Below are positions 33,911-43,860 of a DNA stretch of 64,000 nt, piece by piece. This DNA is from Quercus robur (lineage: Eukaryota > Streptophyta > Magnoliopsida > Fagales > Fagaceae): assembly GCF_932294415.1 (NCBI RefSeq), contig NC_065538.1, positions 75,555,834 to 75,619,833 of the forward strand, given 5' to 3'. The notes beneath the pieces are model-generated. The model searched no databases and had not been told where the DNA came from. It saw nothing but the letters and a program-made list of their open reading frames with translations. The position numbers and the translations under genes were made by a program. The first letter of the stretch is position 1. Each line of letters begins with the position of its first letter.

Positions 33911-34845
33911 TAGGTTGCATAGACACACCATTTTTGGTGTCGTGTTCGTGTTCGACACGTGTCGGACACCGGAACGGGGACGACGTGCCAAATTCCGGTG
34001 TCTAGCGGTGTCCCTTTTTTTTTCTTTTTTGACACGGCATCGACGCAATTCCGACATGTCCGACGCGCCAGCAGTGAAAAAAAAAATCACAGATTTTGAC
34101 CGTGGACTTACCAATACCATTGATTTTGTGATAACCCTAAAATAATAAAGCAAGTTTAGAGTCTCTTAGACTGAAAGTTGAAACCACATCTCAAGTTCTT
34201 CTCAACCCACCCTTCCTCTGTCGCTGCCGCTGCCTTCTGTCCCTCGCCGGAGTTAGATCAGGCCGATCGGCGAGCTCCGACGTCGACGCCGTGCCCTCTG
34301 TCCTCTGTCCCTTCTGATCTCTCTCTCTCTTGGCGCGGACCGATCTCTTGATTCTCTTCTCTGTTCTCTCTCTGTTTTTTTTTTCTTTCCGATATTAATT
34401 TTGGTGAATGTACTATTACTCACTTATTTATAACGCATTTTGTTTTGTTTTTTTTTTTAACTGCTACTGTGGCCTGTGGGTGCCCTCTGTCCTATTTATT
34501 TTATTATTATTTTTATATTAGTTATAACTTATAAATTTGTTTTTGTGTGTCATGCTATAGTTTTATTTATTTATTAAAGTTAAATATTGTAGGTGATTTT
34601 ACTAAAATGAATACTGAAAGTGCTTGAAGATTTTGTGTATTATTGTACTACGTTGGGTGTTAGTTTACTTATTTGTAGTTTTTACATAATTTAAATTCTA
34701 GACATAAACATATTTTATGTCTAAAAATATTTAAAAATATGCCTAAATATAAAATTTAATTAATTATTTAACCGTTGTGTCGTGTCCTTATTTTTCAAAA
34801 ATTGTCGTATCCACGTATCCACGTGTCCGTGTTCGTGCAACATAG
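33911..34845. mobile_element. Non-autonomous DNA transposon inserted in the LINE RNase H
   Basis: The LINE sequence GTCTTGGGC is duplicated (33902-33910 and 34846-34854), and the coding frame resumes exactly across the insert. The ends are inverted: (C)TAGGTTGCA... and ...TGCAACATAG. With a 9-bp duplication it would be Mutator-like; counting the shared C as part of the TIR gives 8 bp and hAT. The core holds a GC- and CT-rich block (34200-34380) like a gene 5' UTR and no transposase. A related, older copy lies at 40955-41425. Confidence 0.85.
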
Positions 34846-34854
34846 GTCTTGGGC

Positions 34855-35322
34855 AGCACGGGTCTAGCTGGGTGTGGGGGAATTGTGAAGAACAATCAAG
34901 GTGGCTGGGTTGCTGGGTTTTCTAGACGTATTGGGTAAACTAATAGCTTTGTGGCTGAGTTGTGGGGTCTGCGTGATGGGTTCATCATGTGCTGTAATTT
35001 AAATATTACTTCCATTATTGTTGAGCTTGATGCAAAAGCTATTGTTGATATCTTTCAAAATTCAGACTATGAGAATAACATAGTTTCCCCTATTTTGGAT
35101 GACTGTAGATAGCTGATTTGCAGATTTCAATGAATCCAATTTAAGCACTATTTCAACGAAGCTAACCGGTGTGTCAATATTCTTGCTAGGATGGCTGCTT
35201 ATAGGAATTTAGACTTTATTTCCTTTGAAAGTCCGCTTGTGGACTTTGTTAATGTGTTTGAAGAAGACTTTCATGGCATGTATATGACCAGGCTTTGCCT
35301 GGAACATGATGTAGCTGTTTAG
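34855..35322 (+). pseudogene. LINE C-terminal RNase H (RVT_3 type), broken
   Basis: Rejoining the frame across the insertion, the domain begins KLNTVG, where family members have NTDG, so the first catalytic Asp is Val. Then GLAGCGGIVKNNQGGWVAGF, NSFVAELWGLRDGF (the Glu), IIVELDAKAIVDIF (the second Asp) and NRCVNILARMAAYRN follow. TAA/TAG codons lie at about 34937, 35109 and 35130. Typical of plant L1 elements with a terminal RNase H. Confidence 0.85.
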
Positions 35323-35366
35323 TTTCTTTGCAATATATTGTCTATTTTACCAACAAAAAAAAAAAA

Positions 35367-35381
35367 TCATGAAAAAAATGT
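35367..35381. repeat. LINE target-site duplication, right
   Basis: TCATGAAAAAAATGT directly after the poly(A) tail. Confidence 0.93.
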
Positions 35382-36025
35382 CAAACAAACAAATAAATAT
35401 CTCAATAAAAAAAAAAAAAAAAAAAAAAGTGAAACTTATATGCATTTAAATAATTTTATCAGTAGAATGAAAAGAAAGAGTATCCCCAATTGAAGTCCAA
35501 AAGAACAACAAAGAAATAAATAGTAACCGTGACTATTTGTACATGTTTTGTCTAGTTTAGTTATTATAGTTTCTTTGTTCAACAATGAAATTAAATTTTA
35601 AATAAATAACAAAAATAATACAGATTTATCTATTTTGAGAATGAAACAAATGAATTATAAATGATATATTCCACGTAACAAAATTTCCATTTAAGTCAAC
35701 TTTATCATTTCTTATATATTTATTTATTTATTTTTATATGGCGGCCGATCTTAGATGTCCAAATCACAAACAAGTGTATTATTATAGCTTTAACCCTTGC
35801 GAGCGCACACACGCATGCTGAAAACTACTTTGGAACTCTTTCATTAACCATGGAACACTTTTCTTCTGTGACGAGTGCAAGAAAATAACTTCAAATTTGT
35901 CACCTCAAAAAAAAATTAGAGTGGTGTTAAAGATAATATGAATTTTAGGTTGAAAAAGTTGTAATATTTTTGACATATACTAAGAAAGTAGAGTGATATT
36001 AAGGATATTATAAATTGTAGGTAGT
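35382..36025. other. Intergenic, no gene seen
   Basis: AT-rich with a poly(A) run at 35407-35429. Near 35915-36039 a ~65-bp unit (GAGTGGTGTTAAAG...AAGTTGTAATAT) is repeated twice in diverged form. Confidence 0.5.
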
Positions 36026-36039
36026 AAAAGTTGTAATAT

Positions 36040-36290
36040 ATATGGTTTTTTTTTTTTTTTTTGAACTAAAAAATTGGATAGGGAGCAATTTGAGTTGGCG
36101 TCTTTCACCTGAGCGTAACCATAATGACACCTAACCCGATGGGTCCTGGTCTACGGGAGCAAAAGATCCAAATAAGTCATAGCTGTGCACCCAGTCTTAT
36201 TAAAAAAGCTAATAAGCATGAACCGAGAGTATGAAGTCATTTCCCGAGTGCTTCACATTACAGGATTCAATCTTAGACTTTTCACCTCCA
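36040..36290 (-). mobile_element. Retroposon-like insertion with poly(A) tail and 14-bp target duplication
   Basis: AAAAGTTGTAATAT occurs at 36026-36039 and 36291-36304, and the left side of the insert is a poly(T) run of 18 (tail on the minus strand). The minus-strand 5' end carries a B-box-like GATTGAATCC but no well-placed A box. It may be a SINE of another family or another retroposed RNA. The flanking sequence is itself repetitive, which weakens the duplication somewhat. Confidence 0.5.
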
Positions 36291-36304
36291 AAAAGTTGTA
36301 ATAT

Positions 36305-37186
36305 TTTTGACATATTTAAAAAAATTATTGTATCATATTTTTGAAGGATTCTTCATAATGAGGTCCTCAAGAATTGTTCCAAGCGTGCAGAAATGAAATT
36401 CATAGACGTGGATTTGGGTTAACTTTTATTATTGGTTTGAGTTTTAGAGAGATTGCAAGCCGTCGACTATTAAAGCCAATTGTTTACGTGGAGAAGCATA
36501 AGTTCATAACTATAGCCTTTTCTATCCTTAATTATACATCTATCGGCGAAACGATCTCTGTCTTTCTCTTTCTCTGTCTCTGTCTCTGTGGCACGTGTTT
36601 CCAGTGGGCTTGAATTAAACAATCTTATGATTTCCGGTGGGCTTCATTTAAATTTTGACTTTTATTTGATAACATTACATGTTAACAACCCAAAGGAACA
36701 TATAAATGCAGGTATAACAAACAGGAAAAAATTCATAAAATTTTGCGTAGACAAAGTAGGTAAGCACGTACATGTACATGTTGGGGAGAGAAATATTTTG
36801 GGGAGACAGTTTGAGTTGTTAATATAACATATAGAGATACTGTTTAACCCAAAAGGTTTAAATCTAATGGGTATGAGTTCAATAACATTATATTAACTAT
36901 TTATTCTTCTTATTAGTATTCAAGATGAGATTTCATTATTAAACCAACTAAACTACTCGCACACATATATATTCTAACAGTACAATCAAATACAATGTGG
37001 TGTATATGTGTGTGTGTGTGTTTTTTTTTTTTTAACAAATCGATAGCTAGGGGTGAATGAATAGAATCCTAAATGTTTTTTTTGAAAGCACTAAAATGCC
37101 AATTGAACTACAAGACTTTTAGAAAACACTAGAATGTCAATTGAACTACAAGACTTTTGGTCCCATTTATTTGATTCTATTTCAAA

Positions 37187-37232
<46 letters not shown>

Positions 37233-37595
37233 AATTGATAAAAGAAACACGTGGGAGTATATTATTAGATGTGGACAGTTAAATAGGTCAGAGTAGCATT
37301 TGTTATAGTTAGCAAAAAAGTTTACTTTTAGTTAAATGACCCGTGTGTTGAAACATACAATAAAGAAGTATGTGAGAGTATAAATGTGTGTGTATATATA
37401 TATATATTTGACGCAGTATAAATGTATAATATTAGATGTGGGAAGTTAACTAGTATTTATTCTAGTGAAAGTTTTTAATTGATTAAATGGTCTGCGTGTT
37501 TAAACATAAACATAAAGAAACACGTGGAGGGACAGGAACCAATAATCAATGTATTGAAGTATTTTTTTTTTCGCTGAAATGTATTCAAGTATTCA
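36305..37595. other. Intergenic, microsatellites only
   Basis: Contains (TCTG/TCTC)n at about 36560-36590, a T-run at 37021, a 40-bp local direct duplication (CACTARAATG.CAATTGAACT then ACAAGACTTTT.G, 37090-37158), (TC)n then (TA)n at 37193-37232, and two TGTGTRTATATA stretches. No gene recognised. Confidence 0.5.
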
Positions 37596-37599
37596 TGAC

Positions 37600-37715
37600 A
37601 GCTACGTGTGTGTAATGGTATAACAAGTGAAAATTCTTAAGGGATTGGTCTCCATGAGATCATGAGTTTAAAACTCTTAATTGATATCTTGGACTCAGCC
37701 CAAGTCAATTTTTCA
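37600..37715 (+). mobile_element. Possible SINE remnant
   Basis: An A-box-like TAATGGTATAACAAGTG and a B-box-like ATGAGTTTAAAACTC are about 45 bp apart, followed by TTGATATCTTGG similar to the SINE body at 23452. No poly(A) tail or target duplication; the (TG)n tract follows. Confidence 0.35.
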
Positions 37716-38095
37716 TAAAATTAATTTGTGTGTGTGTGTGATGTGTAGATTATACATATTTGGGAGAATAAATCGTCTCTCGAAAAACTCCAGACACCCG
37801 TGCACGTAAAAAAAAATGAAATTATTTAGCATACTCAATATATATATTACATTTTTCTTTCATATAATAATAAAGGAAAATGCTAACGGATGCCCTTAGA
37901 GTAATGGTTAACAATCCATTTTGAGAAAATTTATATGGGAAAAGGAAAAAAAAATTTTAATATTTTGACAACTTTTTTCATTTCTTATAAAAGTGGTGCC
38001 TAAACTTTCTTAAAATGAGTTGTTAACCATTACCCCCCCCCCCCCCCTTTTTTTTGTTGATACAAGATAGAATTTCTACTCTAACCTAATCTAAG

Positions 38096-38824
38096 GATTT
38101 GTTTGGTTGGAGGGGTGAAAAAGCGAGAAGATAGAAAATGGTGGGAGGATGGAAAAGTGAGAGGATAGAAAAGATTTTAATTTCTTTCCTTTTTGTTTGG
38201 TTGGGAGTGGAAAAATAGAAGAATGAAAAATGTGAGTTTGTATAAATTTACTCATATACCCTTGTTAAAAAATGATAGCCAATTAAAACAAAAAAGTGAC
38301 AAACAACCAAAAAAAATCACCCAAATTATTAAAAAATAAAAATCATGTCCAAAAAAAAATCATGTCTAGTTAAAACAAACAAAAAAAAAAAAAAAAAAAA
38401 GAAGAAGAAGAAGAAGAAGAAGAAGAAGAAGAAGAAGAAGAAGAAGGCAACGCCTAGGAAATCCAAAAGAAAAAAAAAAGGGAGAAGAAGAAGAAGCCAA
38501 CGTCCAACCTAGGAAATGAAAAGAAAAATGAAAAATAGGGAGGCAAAGTCCCACAGCACCAAAAAAAAGAAGAAGGAATTGGACGAATTTTCATTTGCAA
38601 AAGTACATAGGCAGTTTTGTCCATTAAGTGGCCTCATTTTCTCTTTTTAGTTTTCTCTCCAATTTGGGAAAAAAAAATTTTAGTAGGGCAGGAGAGAAAA
38701 CACCTGAGCCCCACTATTTATTTTCCTTCCTACCCACTCAACCAGACACACTCTAAAATGTTTTCCTTCCCATTTTATCTTCAAAGTTTTCCGTCCACTA
38801 TATTTTACCTCTAAAGAAACATAC
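38096..38824. mobile_element. Foldback MITE inserted in the SINE
   Basis: The left side carries TTTGTTTGGTTGG twice (38098, 38193) and GATAGAAAA motifs; the right side mirrors them (ACTCAACCAGACACACTCT at about 38738, then TTTTATCTTC, TTTTCCGTCCAC). The SINE resumes right after. A (GAA)n tract (38401-38447) and A-rich stretches fill the centre. Exact ends and target duplication are blurred. Confidence 0.6.
38401..38447. repeat. (GAA)n microsatellite, about 15 units
   Basis: GAAGAAGAAG repeated without interruption, preceded by a poly(A) run. Confidence 0.95.
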
Positions 38825-39424
38825 CTTAAGTGTATATGTGTGTGAAACTCCCTTCTAGAGACTTGAACCCTGACCCTTATCTCTCACACCTCATACCCCA
38901 CAAGTATTTATATTTGTGGAGTGACCATCGCACCAAAGGTGTGCGGTGGTAATTGTTAACCATTACCTTAAGAGTATTCGTTAGCATGACCTAATAATAA
39001 ATCACATTTATAAGGCTCGTACGAAAGAGACTACTCAAAATTATTCATTGGTGTATGAAATAATTTCTGCTTATACATTATTGTGGTAAAGGGTTAAAAC
39101 TTGAGAAAACTTAAATCCGGATAAGGGAAAGTAAGTATGAAGCTTAGGATTGAAGAAGAAATGGCCAAATTGGATATATTGTCTACGAAAACAAACCCAC
39201 ACGTGAAGGTTTAATTAAGACTAGAATGAAATGAAATGAAAAATATATATGAAATCAAAACAAAGTAAAAGATGCCCTTTGGATATCTATGTTCACACTA
39301 CTGTGTTCTAGTAGATGCTCCTTCTGATCCATTTCACACTTAAAAGTCAAATCAGATTAGCAATTAATTAATTTTTTTTATAGGAATTAGCATTCCATTT
39401 CTTCTTGAAATGAAAGGTAGACGG

Positions 39425-39590
39425 TGCTATTTGGTCAACCAACCACGCTATTAGATAGCCACGTCATAGCTGTCTTCATATAATCCTACGTGTGCACATC
39501 TTCTTTTACACGTAGTAGTGGTTTCTTGGAACCTAGATATATAGATAAAACTTCAATGAAACTCAAACACCTATATATATACCAAACCTC
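39425..39590 (+). promoter_or_regulatory. Promoter of the MGNC small-protein gene
   Basis: TATA box CTATATATATACC at 39571-39583, about 105 bp before the ATG and 30 bp before a CT/CA-rich leader. Upstream: GGTCAAC (39433, the W-box core TTGAC on the minus strand), ACGTCA (39461, bZIP/as-1 type) and CCTACGTGTGC (39485, ACGT core). The combination suggests stress or defence control; that is inference from motifs. Confidence 0.5.
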
Positions 39591-39686
39591 TCTATCTTTC
39601 AATTTCTTCACACAACAAAGAAATATACAAATTGGTTTTCATCACCAAAAGAAAGAGAAAATTTACAAATTTGTGAAAAACCCAAA

Positions 39687-40061
39687 ATGGGAAACTGCTT
39701 GAGACGTGAATCTAGTTCAATGGTATGGGCTGGTGATGATTGGGGTTCCCTCAATTCTTCAAAGAACCACCATGATGCAATGTTTGCTGAAGCTGATCAT
39801 GACCATAAAGGCAACAACGTGGAAAGGCATAGGCTTCTTGGTAACATGTCTTCCTCTTCTGCAAGTGCTGGTAATAATCATGCAAGAGAGGTGAAGATCA
39901 AGATTACAAAGAAGGAGCTGGAAGAGTTGGTAAACATGCAAGGTTTGTCTATGGAACAAGTTCTTGCTCGTTTAGCAGAAGCTGCTGCTGATGGTAAATA
40001 TGAGTTGGAACGTCAAAGGTCATGGAGGCCAGCCCTGCAAAGCATTCCAGAGGTTAATTAA
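39687..40061 (+). CDS. Small plant-specific protein with N-myristoylation/palmitoylation start
   Basis: A single-exon gene of 124 codons, ATG at 39687, stop TAA. The start MGNCLRRESSS gives Gly2 for N-myristoylation and Cys4 for palmitoylation, so membrane attachment is likely. The middle is acidic and His/Ser-rich (WAGDDWGSL, then DHDHKGNN). The conserved part is VKIKITKKELEELVNMQGLS followed by MEQVLARLAEAAADG. A tail RSWRPALQSIPEVN ends the protein. The KITKKELEEL-LA-L pattern and Trp-rich N-terminus match a family of ~100-160-residue Arabidopsis proteins of unknown role (I recall At3g50800/At5g66580-type genes). The TATA box and leader support the start. It has no neighbour within 5 kb that suggests a function. 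Confidence 0.85.
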   Translation: MGNCLRRESSSMVWAGDDWGSLNSSKNHHDAMFAEADHDHKGNNVERHRLLGNMSSSSASAGNNHAREVKIKITKKELEELVNMQGLSMEQVLARLAEAAADGKYELERQRSWRPALQSIPEVN

Positions 40062-40222
40062 TAGCCAATTAAGCTCATCACTGTGCATATATGTCATTTT
40101 ATGTAGAGGTTAGAATATGAATGTATTCAGTGGGTGAGAGGGAGAGGCATTTATTATTATTATTTTTTTGAAAGCTAGAGGCATGTAAATAGTTAAGTCT
40201 GTTGCATCTAACTTTCATTGTA

Positions 40223-40253
<31 letters not shown>

Positions 40254-40950
40254 TTTTTATAGGAGTTTTCATTGTATGTTGAGATTTCAGGGATTCAATT
40301 CCTTAATTTACATTTAATTGGATTTGTATAAAACCAGTTTTTCACAATATGATGCGTCTGAGAAAAAAAATTAGAATTTTCTTTTTCATTCGCTAATTAT
40401 TAATTTCGAAAATTTAAAAGCATACAAATTTGTGTTTGATTCTTTTTTGCTGAGAATTGGTCTTTGATTCAGATTCCGAACGCGTCTATATAATTACTTT
40501 GACTTTCTCAATGACAACACAAGACATAGAAAATCTATAGGCATTAAAAAAGAAAAGGAAAGCAGAGAATCTACTTAAAGTGATTAAGTAAGATCTTCCA
40601 TTCTTGTCTATATTATATTAATTAAAGAATAAGAGGACAAATTAACTTTCATAAAGAAGAACAAGGGAACTTTTTGGTTTTTTAATTTAACACAATTAAT
40701 GCTTACTTTTCTTATATCTTTAATTCAAATTCAGTGTAGTAGAAAAATATTCTCACAAATACTTCAAGCTACCAGGTACCACCTTAAAATAATGCTCATC
40801 ATATAACGGAAAAAACTACAAAAATAATACAGTAATAATAACAATAATAATAAACCCAAATGAAAGGAAAATTAATGACACACTAGACATATCTTTATTT
40901 ATTTATTTTATAGTTCATAGCAAATAGTACCTAGAAAGCACATAGAATTC
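40062..40950. other. Intergenic, no gene seen
   Basis: Contains the likely 3' UTR of the small gene and an (AT)n tract at 40219-40244. Nothing else recognised. Confidence 0.5.
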
Positions 40951-40954
40951 ATTT

Positions 40955-41425
40955 GAGGGTGCCGTAACGTGTCAGACACAGGACACGCCTAGAACACTTT
41001 TGCCATGTGTCCCAACTATGTTCTTTATTTTAGCAAAATTGCAGGACACAGTCTAGACATTTATCTTTTATTTATTTTTAGTTTAATCTTGAATGCTTAT
41101 CTAGTTATTTTTGGTTTACTCTTTTAGATTTTTTTTTTTTTTGTTCTCGTAGATCTTATTCTTTAGTTTTTGAATTCTAATTAATAAATATCATATATTA
41201 GTTATGAATTCACTTTATTATCATTTATTGCTCTTAAATTGATACAAGTCTAGCATTATATAAAAAATAAATAAATGCTTAACAATATTTAAAAATAAAC
41301 ATAAAAATATTTAATAATCAATTTATATATGTATTATCACCATACCCGTGTCCTAATTTATGTAAAATTGTCATGTCATTATGTCGTATCCATGTTAGTG
41401 TCTGTGTCTACGATAGGTTAGCACA
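40955..41425. mobile_element. Degenerate copy of the DNA transposon at 33911-34845
   Basis: Shares GACACAGGACACG-like and CGTGTC motifs at the left, TATTTAAAAATA blocks in the middle and 'GTCGTATCCATGTTAGTGTC' at the right with the LINE-inserted element. Shorter and more diverged; terminal repeats not intact. Confidence 0.55.
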
Positions 41426-42052
41426 TTGAATATATCATGAAGCCTATCCATTAGCACGTATAGATTAAGACTTGACCAAGTATTATTTTCACGTTGCCAT
41501 ACTTCTTCTTCTTGACTAACCAAATGGTGTGTGCGAGAATAAGAAAGAAAAAGCCACCACGAAACTTTTCATGCACTAATTCCTTGGGGGCTCGGTCTGA
41601 TTAGGACTAGAATAAACCCACGTTTATCAAATGAAAAGTTCAACCTGTTCCAAGTCCAACTTCAATTTTGGTCTTAAGCTTCGAATAGTCAGCCCAGCCC
41701 ATTAAACCCATTAATTTCTGACCAGGGCAAAGCCGCCTCTTGTATGGGCTTGTCTTATGTTTAGTGTTCCAAAAATCCAAAAGCATTTTCATGCGGGATG
41801 GTCCCTTCATCATCATATATCTGTTTTTGCACTGATAATTATATGATGCAACTTAGCTTGCATGCCTGGTCCAGTGTGCAAAAATTTATTGAATGCAAAT
41901 AATGCCAGCCTGACCTTTGTTTAATAATCAAGCAAAGGGCAAATCCATCCATGAGAAAAAAGCAATATAAAGATAGGATTGCAAATTTATTGGATGCTAA
42001 TTGAACCCTTGTGTGAAGTGTGATACTCAAGTAGAGCATCAATAAACATCCC

Positions 42053-42091
<39 letters not shown>

Positions 42092-42486
42092 TTTATTAAA
42101 GCTTCTTTATATAGACTGGGAGGAGCTTAGGATTCTCTGGAAAGAGCTCTGAAGATTCCTGAAATTCTAGGGGGTAATTTGCTTTTTCCTTGGGTGAAAA
42201 CCTTTTCTACTGAAAGTAGACAAGACCCTCGAAAGCGCAGCGAAACTACGTGACGGTTCATGTTTTGTATTTTTGTGTTGACTAGTACTGTTTTTGTCTT
42301 TTTGTGTCGGTTGGTACTGTTTATATATATATTATTTTTATGTATTTATCAATAGTATGAGTTTTAGTTAGTTTAACTGATAAAATCTTTTATTATTAAA
42401 TAAGAGATCTTGAAAACTCAGCCTAAATAAAAAAACCATTTGTTGTCTTGACCTCATAAGTGAGTTGAGGGCTTGAGGCTAGTATC
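41426..42486. other. Intergenic, one unexplained non-AT-rich stretch
   Basis: An A run and (AT)n tract at 42052-42091. 42115-42320 (CTCTGGAAAGAGCTCTGAAG, GACCCTCGAAAGCGCAGCGA) has more balanced composition and is not identified. 42355-42445 has a weak SINE-like look (GATAAAATCTTTTATT, AAATAAGAGATC). Confidence 0.4.
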
Positions 42487-42608
42487 TTAGAGCATTCACA
42501 TTGGGTATTGTATATGCCATATGTTGGTAATATTTCGTATCAGTACCTCAAAATCCCCCATTACTCGGTCTTGCAAAGTCTTACAATTGCAAAAAAAATT
42601 GCAATTGT

Positions 42609-42646
42609 GCTACAGTGCCATCCTATTTTTATGATGGCACTGTAGC
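42609..42646. repeat. Perfect 14-bp hairpin
   Basis: Arms GCTACAGTGCCATC and GATGGCACTGTAGC around a 10-nt loop, inside the MITE. Confidence 0.95.
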
Positions 42647-42772
42647 AACTTGTATACATTTTTATATTGTTTTTTTCCCTAGTGATGGTGGGTGGGTATT
42701 TTTAAATTTTTTTTTTTATTTTTTATGAAGAGGAAGAGAGAGAAAAAGAGTTGGTGAAATTAAGGGTGTGTT

Positions 42773-43195
42773 TGGTAATTATTTTTTCCCCTTATTTTCT
42801 ATTTCTAAAAAAAATTTCTATTTTTGAGACTAAAAAATTTGTTTGGCAACTCAGAATGGAAAGAAAACAAAAACTGTTCTCAAAACTCAATTTGTGATGA
42901 CAACTGAAAACATGCAAAATGTTGTTTTCAGTTTCTAATTTTCAAAAGTCAATAAAAACATGCATTTAATTTAATGAACCTGTCTCATTTAATGAGTTAG
43001 TATTAGAGTTCAAATCCTAGTAACAACATATTTTAGTATTTTTTATTTTTATTTTTTCAAAAAAAGATCTTTTTAATTTCAGTTAACCAAACATGTTTTT
43101 GATTTCAAAAATACAAGAAAATTGTTTTTTCTTTATATTCCCCAGAACAAGTTTTTGAAAATAAAAAATAAAAACTGTTATCAAACATAACCTAA
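42773..43195. mobile_element. Nested MITE with GTGTTTGGTAA ends
   Basis: AGGGTGTGTTTGGTAA at the left and TTATCAAACATAACCT at the right form an inverted repeat; inner motifs (AAAAATTTCTATTTTTGAGA versus GTTTTTGAAAATAAAAAAT) also mirror. No ORF. Sits within 42488-43338. Confidence 0.6.
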
Positions 43196-43770
43196 TATTT
43201 TAATGAATAGATGAGATAAATAAGAAATGAGATATTGCCATATTGGGTGTATTGTAAAATGGTATGGTATAATTGATAAAATAATTTTTGAGATGGTAAA
43301 AGAGACTAGTTTGAAGATTCCGGATGCGAATACTCTTATAATCAGCCTTTAAAAACAAAGTGATATTGGGTACACATATTCCATCTTTGAGGGTGATTCC
43401 AAATTTGTGGTGGAACTGTGGAAGTTGTTTTGAAACAAAACTATGAAGCAATTGAAAAATTGACAAGTTTGTTTTGGACGAAGACTTTTTTATTTTTTGG
43501 GTCTATTCGGGTACACTCCAAGATCAGCCAATACATAGCCATAATTTGGCTTCTTGGGCCGCATCCAACAAAGCTTTGGAGATCGTTCATCACTCCAATT
43601 TGTCATCTTTCTTCTTGGTGCCCATTGTTATTCTTTTGTTGGTGTAATAAAAATTTTAATCCAGGATTTTTTTTTTTTTTCATTAAGATAGAGAATTTTG
43701 GTTTTGTGATTTTTAGGCCGCCTCTAATTTGTGATTTTAGTTTTAAATTCATTAGCCAACACTTTGGAGT

Positions 43771-43860
43771 CACCTCTAATAATTACCTAGGTATTTGGAT
43801 AAGAGGACTATAGCCATTTCACACCTCTAATAATTACCTAGGTATTTGGATAAGAGGACT
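43771..43860. repeat. Perfect 39-bp direct repeat
   Basis: The 39 bases from CACCTCTAATAATTACC to GATAAGAGGACT occur at 43771-43809 and 43822-43860 with a 12-bp gap. Very recent local duplication. Confidence 0.95.

Larger units (their letters stand above)
27949..35366 (+). mobile_element. Full-length L1-type LINE (non-LTR retrotransposon)
   Basis: It is flanked by a perfect 15-bp target duplication TCATGAAAAAAATGT (27934-27948 and 35367-35381) and ends in a poly(A) tail (about 35353-35366). It encodes ORF1 (DUF4283 plus CCHC knuckle), then ORF2 with endonuclease, reverse transcriptase, a zinc-finger RT-associated segment and a C-terminal RNase H. A 0.94-kb DNA transposon (33911-34845) splits the RNase H. 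Without that insertion the LINE is about 6.5 kb, a normal full length. Several stops and shifts make it inactive. Confidence 0.95.
38035..38952 (-). mobile_element. tRNA-derived SINE inserted in the MITE right terminal repeat (split by a later MITE)
   Basis: On the minus strand the head near 38945 reads TTTGGTGCGATGGTCACTCC (A box), then GGTCAGGGTTCAAGTCTCTA (B box), and the body runs to TATACACTTA. It resumes at 38095 (TTAGATTAGGTTAGAGTAG, TTCTATCTTGTATC) and ends in an A run, then a G run. A perfect 15-bp duplication TTGTTAACCATTACC flanks it (38020-38034, 38953-38967), made from the MITE terminal repeat. Confidence 0.85.
37874..38991. mobile_element. Mutator-like MITE carrying a nested SINE and a nested second MITE
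   Basis: The left end has TGCTAACGGATGCCCTTAGA and then GTAATGGTTAACAAT; the reverse complement of the right end reads TGCTAACGAATACTCTTAAG then GTAATGGTTAACAAT, a 35-bp inverted repeat. TAATAATAA flanks both sides (37865-37873, 38992-39000), a 9-bp duplication as for Mutator-like elements. Without its insertions the MITE is about 200 bp. A related copy is at 25116-25293. Confidence 0.75.
42488..43338. mobile_element. MITE with TAGAGCATTCACATTGG ends, containing a second MITE
   Basis: The left end TTAGAGCATTCACATTGG pairs with the reverse complement of the right end (TAAGAGTATTCGCATCCGG). TTA borders both ends, compatible with a 3-bp duplication, but this is not firm. Internally there is a perfect 14-bp hairpin (42609-42622/42633-42646, GCTACAGTGCCATC). 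A second MITE sits at 42773-43195. Original size about 430 bp. Confidence 0.6.

Noticed and set aside
33915-34153. Overlapping 76- and 84-codon ORFs
   Set aside because: Lie in the terminal region of the inserted DNA transposon, on opposite strands of the same palindrome-rich DNA; no domain.
43418-43813. 131-codon plus-strand ORF
   Set aside because: Phe/Ile/Trp-rich composition of AT-rich DNA, overlaps a recent direct repeat, no recognisable domain or splice context.
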